This document shows positions 25,861 through 32,280 of a stretch of DNA of 32,280 bases, piece by piece. The stretch's first letter is position 1. Each line of letters begins with the position of its first letter. This DNA comes from Planctomycetaceae bacterium. GTDB taxonomy: Bacteria; Planctomycetota; Planctomycetia; Pirellulales; PNKZ01. The stretch is from positions 1-32,280 of the forward strand of contig JAEUIN010000198.1 in the NCBI GenBank assembly GCA_016793115.1, given 5' to 3'. The notes under the pieces were generated by a model that was not told the origin of the DNA, made no database searches, and saw only the letters and a program-made list of their open reading frames with translations. The translations under genes and the position numbers were made by a program.

Positions 25861-25905
25861 ATAGATGCGCCCATTGAAAGTATCCAGGCCGAACTGCGCA
25901 TCTAT
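25861..25905. promoter_or_regulatory. Inverted repeat with the same motif as the sulfatase operators
   Basis: ATAGATGCGC (25861-25870) and its exact inverse GCGCATCTAT (25896-25905) form a 10-bp inverted repeat with a 25-nt spacer. The same ten bases occur at 9211-9220 before the intact sulfatase. The flank GATGCGCCCATTGAAAG also resembles GATGCGCACATTTAAAG at 9164-9180. The dyad lies about 85-130 nt before the broken sulfatase at 25990 and is probably its former operator. The rest of 25663-25989 shows no gene. Confidence 0.5.
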
Positions 25906-25989
25906 CCCGTGATATGACGCCGGCAGGCGAGTCGTTTGCACGCCGCAAGTCGTCGCCTTGTGAAAACCCGCGAATAGTTCCTCCACGCT

Positions 25990-26112
25990 ATGAAAACCGC
26001 CCGCACTTCATTCTGTTTTGCAGTCATAAGTTGCTGCTTTGCCGCGTCGTCGCTCCAGGCGGCGTCGCCGAGCCGGCCGAACATCGTGTTCATCTTGGCC
26101 GACGATAAGTAG
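25990..26112 (+). pseudogene. Sulfatase remnant: first 40 codons only
   Basis: From ATG at 25990 the translation gives a signal peptide (MKTARTSFCFAVISC then CCFAASSLQAAS), followed by RPNIVFILADDK and a TAG stop at 26110. RPNIVFILADD is the conserved N-terminal metal-binding strand of sulfatases, as in the intact gene at 9291 (RPNVVIFYADD). The protein stops before the CxPSR active site, and no sulfatase sequence follows, so the gene is truncated. It is a fossil of a second sulfatase whose promoter motif is still present. It is too short to be a usual gene call. Confidence 0.7.
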
Positions 26113-26265
26113 AAGCGAGACTGGAATGAGTAGTTGGTTTTGGGACAAAGACGCCAATTCCGGCCAAATTTGATTCAAATCAGAATCGTGATAGATTACG
26201 GGCAATTCAATCCAATTCAGGCGAATTAACTACATTTTGCTACAGACCGTACCTCCTCGTGATCG

Positions 26266-26311
26266 CTACATTCGGGACGTAGAGGTCGCATGTTCAAATC
26301 ATGTCCGCAGC
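26266..26311 (+). pseudogene. 3' half of a tRNA-Pro(CGG)-like sequence
   Basis: The sequence folds as an anticodon arm (stem 26266-26270 with 26278-26282, one mismatch; loop TTCGGGA, giving anticodon CGG with U33 and G37), a 5-nt variable loop and a T arm (stem GCATG with CATGT, loop TTCAAAT) followed by a 7-nt acceptor strand CCGCAGC. No matching D arm or 5' acceptor strand precedes it. A lone 3' half is what integrases leave at an attachment site, so this may mark an island edge. It is not a functional tRNA. The surrounding 26113-26436 shows nothing else. Confidence 0.5.
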
Positions 26312-26436
26312 TTCAAGCAATTCTTCGTTTAGGTGCGCGACGATTGCATTATTCCGAATCGCGTGAGGGCAACCCCAGTAGGCGGAAGCAGTCGGTCCCA
26401 AATGTCGATTGACGTTTGGCAATACGACAAGCAATC

Positions 26437-28674
26437 CTAAGAGGCAGCGGGCGGTGACGGGGTGACGAAGTCGTCGCGCATGCGATAGGCCCGTGACCCC
26501 GCCTCGACGAGTTCATCCAGAACCTGCAGGATGGCCTGCCGAAGCTCGGGCTTGCTCTTAAGGATCGCGGGAATCGCATAGACGTACTGCCTGAGCAGAA
26601 TCTCCAGTCCTAAGACTGAGTTCGGTAGAGTGAGCATTTGCTGCGCATCGCCGCTCGCGAGCCGATGGGCGATCGGCACGAACGCCCACGGGAGCGATTT
26701 CGATCCCACCGAATATAGGTAGGTCACAAATGCATCCAATACTGCGGCCGTCGCTGGAAGGGTATTAAAGAGACGCACGAGGCGTCCTTCATTGCCGTCA
26801 AGCGCATCCCAATGACGCACCCCTTCGTTCCATGCCATATTCAGAAACAGCTTCCGCAGCATTTCATCATGTTCGGAATATCGTGAATCGAGTTCTTCTG
26901 TCCACGTCGTCTGACACGCGCGATCTGCAATCGCTTGCCAAAGGGGCCAGAAGGAAATCGGCAGTTTGAGGTCCTCCTCGGCAATCACGAGGTCTTGGAC
27001 TATGCTCGCAACCTCTTTTGTCTGGTCTGGGAGCGCATCGAGAATCGGGCCAATTAGAGCCAGTGCGTCGGATGTCGGGATGCACAGCGCGTAGCGGGCG
27101 AATTGTAGTTCGCAATCGCTCTCCCAGTGGAAATCACGACGATCGGTTCGATTTTCCTCGTCCAACCATACGTTTACGATGAGCTGTACAGCGTTGGCGT
27201 ACGCTGCGCGTGCCAGGGGCTCGTCAGCGCGTCCGTCGAGCATTCGTAGCGTACGCAACCCAAAATGGCAGGCGTACCAATCACCCGACTCCAATCGCAC
27301 GTCGTCTTCCGTCGCTACACGGCGTTCGACGATCTCGCGGCGTACGGTTGCGGCAATGCGCTGCTCGAGTTGTTGCGATGACTCGCGTTCTTGCCATGGG
27401 CGGTTGCGCTGTTGCTCAAGCTGTTCATCCAGCCATCGAGCTGCTCGAGCGATTGCACCGACGCACACACGACACAGATCCGCATCTGCTTGCCAAAGGT
27501 ATTCGCGGACACCAGCGACTGCGTAGTCTTTGACTTCATCGGCCGCATGGGTGAGCCCGATCGCAAGTGAGTCCGTGGCACGGGCGTTCTGATCATCGGA
27601 TAGTGGCTTCGTCAAAAGGAGCGGCACGACGAACGCTGCGGCCCTGGACGAGTCCATGCCGCCGCGTTGAATGCTGTGGAGTTCATCCGTCGACACCGCA
27701 CCAATCGAGATGCAGTGACATACTGTATCGAAACACCAATCACGCTCCTCGGGAATTAACTCGTCCCAATGATCGCGAACACATACCGCTGCAACGAACT
27801 CGACACCTCGATCACGGAATCGAATGCCACTTGGATCGGCGTCGCCGGGATTCTCCGAGGGGACCATCCTCGCGGCGACAAGTCGAGCGCGCCATTCGGT
27901 TGCCGCAATTGCAGGTCCTGTCCGCTGGAAGACGCCAACTCCCCACATGAAGAGCGACATCGCCTGTCGCTCGGCATTTTCAGCCGGGGCGTTGCGATCG
28001 AGCATCGCTTGAATGTCCGTCTCGAACGGTGCCGACTGCATCCGCACGCGCGTTCCGGAGTTTGCGGCTGTAGTCCCGGCGGGCATCTGTGAATCGTTAC
28101 CGCTGGATTCCTCTGCGGGCACTATCTCCGCCGTATACCCTCGCAAATCCATTCGATGTAATGCTATTCGCCAGATCCGATCATTGTTGGACTGCGATGC
28201 CGGAGGCGGCAATTGGGAGCGGTGGGTATCAATCAGACGTTCAATGGACTCGCGCCAAGCTGTTTGCTGCAAACGAATGGCGGTCCATTCGAGATCCCAG
28301 AGTCGATGCCCCCGGCGATCGGATTCCTCGCGCTCTTCGTCATAGAATCGTTGATCGGCACGTCGCGGGAACATCGATTGCATGCGACTCGGTGCTCCGG
28401 CTTCGGCGATCGTCCGCATCTTGTCGAGTCGGACAAAATCGCTACTGGTCAGGAGCGCAATCGCTGCCGCGCCGGCGACTTCGGGATAGGCCGTCGTGAC
28501 ACTGGCGACGACGCCGGAAATCGTTGCACTGTTGCTCTCGCGCAGTAGTCGAAGAAGTATTTGTTCAACATCGGATGGTCGAGTCTCAAGTACGCAGCAA
28601 GCTGTCGCCAGCGCTGCGGCGGAGTACAAAAAGCATACGGGACGAGTGCCGTTTCTCGCGATGGTAGCCGCCAC
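26437..28674 (-). CDS. Large helical hypothetical protein, probably N-terminally truncated
   Basis: The 745-aa frame is not assigned to a family with certainty. It is rich in Trp, Leu and charged residues and looks all-helical, with repeat-like segments. LLRESNSATISGVVASV near the N-terminus and VEAGSRAYRMRDDFVTP at the end resemble, from memory, the C-terminal halves of very large bacterial P-loop NTPase proteins, some of the STAND type associated with phage defence. No P-loop is present here. The only start near the protein-like sequence is GTG at 28674 without a ribosome site, and a rightward protein-like segment begins at the same point. I infer that the N-terminal NTPase part was lost by rearrangement. 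Confidence 0.45.
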   Translation of the reverse strand: MAATIARNGTRPVCFLYSAAALATACCVLETRPSDVEQILLRLLRESNSATISGVVASVTTAYPEVAGAAAIALLTSSDFVRLDKMRTIAEAGAPSRMQSMFPRRADQRFYDEEREESDRRGHRLWDLEWTAIRLQQTAWRESIERLIDTHRSQLPPPASQSNNDRIWRIALHRMDLRGYTAEIVPAEESSGNDSQMPAGTTAANSGTRVRMQSAPFETDIQAMLDRNAPAENAERQAMSLFMWGVGVFQRTGPAIAATEWRARLVAARMVPSENPGDADPSGIRFRDRGVEFVAAVCVRDHWDELIPEERDWCFDTVCHCISIGAVSTDELHSIQRGGMDSSRAAAFVVPLLLTKPLSDDQNARATDSLAIGLTHAADEVKDYAVAGVREYLWQADADLCRVCVGAIARAARWLDEQLEQQRNRPWQERESSQQLEQRIAATVRREIVERRVATEDDVRLESGDWYACHFGLRTLRMLDGRADEPLARAAYANAVQLIVNVWLDEENRTDRRDFHWESDCELQFARYALCIPTSDALALIGPILDALPDQTKEVASIVQDLVIAEEDLKLPISFWPLWQAIADRACQTTWTEELDSRYSEHDEMLRKLFLNMAWNEGVRHWDALDGNEGRLVRLFNTLPATAAVLDAFVTYLYSVGSKSLPWAFVPIAHRLASGDAQQMLTLPNSVLGLEILLRQYVYAIPAILKSKPELRQAILQVLDELVEAGSRAYRMRDDFVTPSPPAAS

Positions 28675-29272
28675 AGTCGATGAACCGACGAGATGGAAGG
28701 AAGTGATATGGGCGGCGTTATGTATATCGCCGGGAATCGACGGTGATGATCGAGGTGAGTATTTCCTTGAGTTCGTTCGAGCGCAACCTGCATACGCGCC
28801 GATTATCGGTCCCTTTGCAACGGGATTTTTGGAAGATCCTCGACTTCAGCAGGAACGATGGACGGACCAGATTCATTGGTTGGCATTAATCGCGGACGAG
28901 TGCGCGAATCTGCCGCGTCAAACTCTGGAGAATGTATTGATGGCGGGCGTCCCGATATGGGGCAGCGCAACTCGTTCGTTACTGGCAAGATATGGAACTG
29001 TTCCTCCGGAATTACCGTTGCGTGACAACGCTTCGCGAATTCCTTCGCTGACAAATGCTAGTCAGCCTGCTAGTCGTGACGAATTGATTGCCAAAATCAA
29101 TCACTGCGCATTTCGTCAAATAGTTGCCTGTCAACGACCTGACGGCCTTTGCTTTGCTGAATTGTCCAACCACCGGTATTTAGGTACGCCGAAACACCAA
29201 AAGAGAACCGCGAAAGTATCGAACATCATCCTCGACCGATTCTCGCAAGTCGAATGTCGCCTCCGGCCATAG
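28661..29272 (+). CDS. Hypothetical helical-repeat-like fragment
   Basis: The frame from ATG 28661 to 29272 (203 aa) has protein-like segments such as PIIGPFATGFLEDPRLQQER and GSATRSLLARYGTVPPELP, reminiscent of HEAT-type repeats. The same frame is open further upstream (from 28496), but that part is antisense to the coding strand of the neighbouring large gene and looks artefactual. There is no ribosome site. The last 90 nt overlap the convergent methyltransferase gene. It may be an inverted or leftover piece of a larger gene rather than an intact one. Function unknown. Confidence 0.35.
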   Translation: MVAATVDEPTRWKEVIWAALCISPGIDGDDRGEYFLEFVRAQPAYAPIIGPFATGFLEDPRLQQERWTDQIHWLALIADECANLPRQTLENVLMAGVPIWGSATRSLLARYGTVPPELPLRDNASRIPSLTNASQPASRDELIAKINHCAFRQIVACQRPDGLCFAELSNHRYLGTPKHQKRTAKVSNIILDRFSQVECRLRP

Positions 29273-29734
29273 TTCGAAGCCGCGTCGTTGAAATCGCTCA
29301 TACACGTATGAGTTGGGACGACAGTTGATGTGCCCGGTTCCCCGTTGTCCGGGGATTGCCCATGAGATCACGACGACTTGGCGACAGTAGCGGTCGATCG
29401 ATTCTAGTAAGATCGGCTCATCCACTGCGGAAAGGTGCTCCGCGACTTCCAGACACAACACGCTCGCGCGCGGCCAATCCACAGTAAGCGGTAACGCCAA
29501 ATCGGCGTTCGTAATCCGCTCGAATTGGGCGATCTGCTCGATGCCGATCGTCCCTTCGATGCCGAGGCATTGATACCCCTTCTGTGCGAGTGTTTGAAGA
29601 TAGGTACCGATCCCACATCCAAGATCGATGACCGAATCTTCGGGCGGCAACCAATTTGAAAGGGCTCGCGCAAGCCCCGGTGAGAACCGATGCTTTCGTT
29701 TTGCCGTTTCCAGGCTCCAAATTGTCGTCTGCAT
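29180..29734 (-). CDS. Class I SAM-dependent methyltransferase
   Basis: The 184-aa product has motif I of Rossmann methyltransferases, VIDLGCGIGTYL, and an LCLEVAEHL motif typical of motif IV regions in small-molecule and glycan methyltransferases. Length is compact. The substrate is unknown; its place downstream of sulfotransferase and glycosyltransferase genes suggests a glycan or glycolipid. ATG at 29734 is favoured by GGTGGAAAG upstream; a GTG at 29749 is possible. It is last in the leftward cluster, 30 nt after the sulfotransferase stop. Confidence 0.75.
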   Translation of the reverse strand: MQTTIWSLETAKRKHRFSPGLARALSNWLPPEDSVIDLGCGIGTYLQTLAQKGYQCLGIEGTIGIEQIAQFERITNADLALPLTVDWPRASVLCLEVAEHLSAVDEPILLESIDRYCRQVVVISWAIPGQRGTGHINCRPNSYVYERFQRRGFELWPEATFDLRESVEDDVRYFRGSLLVFRRT

Positions 29735-29764
29735 GGGCCGTCTTTCCACCGAAAAGGCACGTCG

Positions 29765-30364
29765 TCAAACTACGCCGGACGACAAGCTTTCTCTCGGTGT
29801 CCGATTCTCGACGGGAAACGGGATGGTCGGAACGGCGGCTCGCAAGAAGGGGCAAAGCTTTTCCCAACCGTCTCCCGCGCAAATATCAAGTACAAGTAAT
29901 CGTCCGGGAAACGACGAAAAATAGTCGATGACCGCGCTATTGTGATCTTCGTAACGGTTACGAAAGACGTCGCGATCGAAGTCGATGCGGCCGAAACACA
30001 TGTAGCGGTTTTCGAGGCGACGCAACGGAACACGTAGTCCGGCGGCGCGAGCGTGCACTTCGCTCGAACGCAGCCACGACTCGATGTCGCGAACGGTCAG
30101 AATGAATTTGGCGCGCGGATAGGCATGGTGCAAAAACCGATACCGCCACGCGACGCCGAGATCGTTGCTAAAATCGTTAGCCTCGATTTCGTCCACATTT
30201 CGTGGCCCGTGTTTTACCCGATACCCAAGCCGTGACATCGCTGCAGCTAGGCTGGTGGTCCCAGTCTTTCCGAGCCCAATGCCGAAGACTTTATCTTGCA
30301 GTCGGCGCGACGAGTGGCCGAGGGCGGACGGAACGATTTGACGGCTATCTTTTTCCCGTTTCAA
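29765..30364 (-). CDS. Sulfotransferase-family protein
   Basis: The 199-aa product begins with the PAPS-binding P-loop-like motif FGIGLGKTGTTSLAAAM, characteristic of the Sulfotransfer_4 group, and has ILTVRDIESWLRSS, a second cofactor-binding region. It likely transfers sulfate from PAPS to a carbohydrate or lipid hydroxyl. Start is TTG at 30364, unusual but supported by GGAGAAG with 7-nt spacing and the lack of any ATG before the P-loop. It begins 2 nt after the stop of the upstream gene, within the same leftward operon. Interesting beside the sulfatases, which remove sulfate. Confidence 0.8.
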   Translation of the reverse strand: MKREKDSRQIVPSALGHSSRRLQDKVFGIGLGKTGTTSLAAAMSRLGYRVKHGPRNVDEIEANDFSNDLGVAWRYRFLHHAYPRAKFILTVRDIESWLRSSEVHARAAGLRVPLRRLENRYMCFGRIDFDRDVFRNRYEDHNSAVIDYFSSFPGRLLVLDICAGDGWEKLCPFLRAAVPTIPFPVENRTPRESLSSGVV

Positions 30365-30366
30365 AT

Positions 30367-31752
30367 CTAAACTTCTCCGATTCTATTTCGATCCGTTCCT
30401 GTGCCGCGTGATGTGGGTACGCCGGGAAACGTCAAGGGGAGTTCCGGCCACCACCGCCGCAACAGTTTTTCCAAACGTTGCGACGCCGAACGTTCCGGTA
30501 GATCATGCCGATTCAAAACGTGCGTGGCCCAGGCCAAGCGATTCGTCGGATGAAAGTGGGCGACTCGAATCGGCTTAATGCTTCGTTCCCAACGCACTTG
30601 AAATGCGGAACATCCGACATTGTATGTCGGATTGAGGACGGTGACTCGCTTCGCGATGTGTCGAGCTCGCAATACCGAATTCATCAACGGCTCTTCCCGG
30701 TCGGCTCGTTCATCGGTAATTCTTCGCACGATTTCCGCAACGATATCGCGAGCTCGCGGTCGCCAAAAAACGCTGCCGCCGTTGAATTTCGGTTGACTGT
30801 ATTCGCAGAGTCCAACGTCTGCGAAATCCGGCGGCTCGAACCATGAGTTTTGCCAGCAATCCAAATCGTGCGCCCAAACGATCGCTTGGTCGGACAGCCC
30901 GCGCCGTAGAAAGTTCTCGACGGCGAACATCTTACTTCCGCGCGGACAGTGTCCATTCAAGTCGATCACTTCGGCGTTCACGCCGGCGTGCCGGAAAGAG
31001 AAATTGGTGATGAGCACCAATTCCTCGGTCCGCCAGCCGACTTCCAAGCTGTTCTCGATTTGGGCCGACAGCATCCTTTCGAGATCGGCCCATTTATTGC
31101 GAGTCGAGGCAAGGCGATTCGCGACGAGTAAGTTATAGAGCGGAGAGATTCTCGTGCTTCTCGTCTTGGGTGAGAGTTCGAGCTTTCGTCGCATCAGAAA
31201 CAACAGTGTGTCTTGACGAAGCTCCCGGTGAAGCAATTCGAATCCGTCGAACGCCCTTTCAAAGGCGCTCACCGGCGCCTTGGGATTCTGGAGATCAAAT
31301 GCAACGCAATCCCAAGCCGTCGCCGAAACATCCGCCCGTTGCGGAATGGCGACCGCGACGATGGAGCGACAGTGCCCTAAAGAACGGCGACGAAATTGTT
31401 CGAAGTTCAGGCAATGCTCCAACGAGTGAACGAAAAAGAAAGCGTCGTAACGACGATCTTTGAAGTATGCGGAACCGTCCAAATCCGACATGTCGCATCG
31501 TCGAATCAACCGCGACTCGAATAGATCCAGGCCCTCGGCTTCGAACCCCGCGGACAGCAAGTCTTCGACTTCACAAGGATTCCTTGCGCCCAACGCAAGA
31601 ATACTTTGAACGTCGGGAGCGAACTGTCGCAGCAGTTCAATCAATCGATGACGGAGCGCTCCATAGCGATGGGTGACGTGCCTCGTTCGCCTCGCTCGGC
31701 GGATTTGATGAGAGAGGTAGTCGTCGTAAGATGCGAAATTCCAACGCCGCAT
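30367..31752 (-). CDS. Fusion of SAM methyltransferase-like and glycosyltransferase-like domains
   Basis: The 461-aa product has an N-terminal methyltransferase-like domain (about 40-165) with SILALGARNPCEVEDLL and AFFFVHSLEHC, and a C-terminal domain (about 230-440) resembling GT-A glycosyltransferases with the DxD candidate AHDLDCW and a PKFNGGSVFW segment. The family of the second half is not certain. Start at 31752 is chosen for AAGGA 6 nt upstream; an ATG at 31791 overlaps the previous stop by ATGA and is a real alternative. It lies between a DxD glycosyltransferase and a sulfotransferase, suggesting stepwise building and modification of a glycan. Confidence 0.65.
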   Translation of the reverse strand: MRRWNFASYDDYLSHQIRRARRTRHVTHRYGALRHRLIELLRQFAPDVQSILALGARNPCEVEDLLSAGFEAEGLDLFESRLIRRCDMSDLDGSAYFKDRRYDAFFFVHSLEHCLNFEQFRRRSLGHCRSIVAVAIPQRADVSATAWDCVAFDLQNPKAPVSAFERAFDGFELLHRELRQDTLLFLMRRKLELSPKTRSTRISPLYNLLVANRLASTRNKWADLERMLSAQIENSLEVGWRTEELVLITNFSFRHAGVNAEVIDLNGHCPRGSKMFAVENFLRRGLSDQAIVWAHDLDCWQNSWFEPPDFADVGLCEYSQPKFNGGSVFWRPRARDIVAEIVRRITDERADREEPLMNSVLRARHIAKRVTVLNPTYNVGCSAFQVRWERSIKPIRVAHFHPTNRLAWATHVLNRHDLPERSASQRLEKLLRRWWPELPLTFPGVPTSRGTGTDRNRIGEV

Positions 31753-31787
31753 ACCGCTTCCTTGCTCGGAGTTCGTTTCGCCGGGCG

Positions 31788-32280
31788 TCATAGGTCGATC
31801 CATTCCCTGAAGTTTTTCTGAACGCGGCCTTTTCCCCACTCGCGACCGACATTCGCGCACCAGCGACCTCGGGCAAGATTCTCGTCGCTACGGGTCTGAT
31901 TGGCGCGTTCGGTGAGACGCCAATTCTTTTCGGGCATATTCAGGCCTTTGAGAGAGCGCGGCGTCTTGATGCGTGAAACGAATCGTCCGCCGAAATAGTG
32001 GGGTGTGAAGCCGGCGCCTAAGGCGCGACGATAGAGGTCTTGGTCGTCGTGTCCATATCCGATCAGATCTTCGTCGTAGCCTCCCAACACCTTCAAGAAC
32101 TCGTGACGAAAGAACCCGATGCGGCCGCGAAGGAGTTGCCGCCCCTTGACGAACATGGCACGCTCGGTTTGCTGGTTGGCCAAGCGATTGACGTATGACG
32201 CAAAGCACTCGTGCGGCCGATCCTCCGCGGGCAGAGACTCGTCGAGAGTGTAGTTGTCGGCGTCCACGCTACAGACGACG
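31788..32280 (-). CDS. Glycosyltransferase, GT-A fold, start beyond window
   Basis: The frame runs off the right edge, so only the C-terminal 163 residues are seen. They include VDADN, a DxD metal/nucleotide-sugar site, and LGGYDEDLIGYGHDDQDLYRR, the motif of the Glyco_transf_7C domain of galactosyltransferase-like proteins. It should transfer a sugar from a nucleotide donor. It is upstream in the leftward glycan cluster; the next gene follows at 35 nt, or overlaps by ATGA if the alternative start is used. Confidence 0.8.
   Translation of the reverse strand, partial: VVCSVDADNYTLDESLPAEDRPHECFASYVNRLANQQTERAMFVKGRQLLRGRIGFFRHEFLKVLGGYDEDLIGYGHDDQDLYRRALGAGFTPHYFGGRFVSRIKTPRSLKGLNMPEKNWRLTERANQTRSDENLARGRWCANVGREWGKGRVQKNFREWIDL

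Noticed and set aside
26240..26311. Complete tRNA-Pro gene
   Set aside because: The 26 nt before the anticodon arm cannot form a D arm or pair with the acceptor strand, so only a 3' half is present.
28496..28660. Upstream part of the rightward hypothetical frame
   Set aside because: It is antisense to the leftward large gene, whose frame reads as helical protein here; only the part after about 28661 looks genuine.
1..32280. CRISPR array or transposase/integrase gene
   Set aside because: I found no regularly spaced repeats and no recombinase motifs in any frame, despite island-like features on the right.

Overview
The window looks like chromosome of a member of the Planctomycetota (Pirellulales-like). 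This is inferred from high GC, Shine-Dalgarno sites that are often weak, and the gene families: formylglycine sulfatase, secreted sialidases (Asp-box proteins), the FAD_oxidored family, a GntR/LacI-type hybrid regulator and large sulfotransferase/glycosyltransferase repertoires. No rRNA or intact tRNA marker confirms it.

Region A (1-10830) is a glycan-degradation locus. Four genes run leftward in the order regulator, sialidase, sialidase-BNR-FAD oxidoreductase fusion, second FAD oxidoreductase. The regulator and first sialidase overlap by ATGA, and the last two genes are 5 nt apart. A secreted sulfatase diverges from the regulator. The shared intergenic region carries three copies of an ATGCGCA-type palindrome, and a related motif precedes a broken sulfatase at 25990. 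The set could remove sialic acid and sulfate from host or algal glycans; the oxidoreductase substrate is unknown.

Region B (10842-18829) holds stress and respiration genes: an Hsp20 chaperone, a small acidic protein, a very stable nested inverted repeat (11965-12062), a low-molecular-weight phosphatase-like protein, NADH dehydrogenase type II, an iron-permease-family membrane protein, a CorC/HlyC-type CBS membrane protein and a lutABC lactate-oxidation operon.

Region C (18811-25662) is rich in signal transduction and gas-binding proteins: two FixJ/LuxR-type regulators (one with a dead receiver), a globin-coupled histidine kinase, an NtrC-type sigma-54 activator, and an operon of universal stress protein, hemerythrin-like protein and a cytochrome c'-like protein. 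Together with NDH-2, Hsp20 and Usp this suggests an O2/NO (hypoxia) response module. That link is inference from gene content and proximity.

Region D (25663-32280) looks like accessory DNA. It has a sulfatase reduced to its first 40 codons, a fragment resembling the 3' half of tRNA-Pro(CGG), two partial coding segments meeting head to head near 28670, and a leftward cluster for building or decorating a glycan (GT with DxD motif running off the window, methyltransferase-glycosyltransferase fusion, sulfotransferase, methyltransferase).

The most unusual items are the three-domain fusion enzyme, the gas-sensing cluster with its degenerate receiver, the 98-nt structured element, and the island remnants beside a tRNA fragment.
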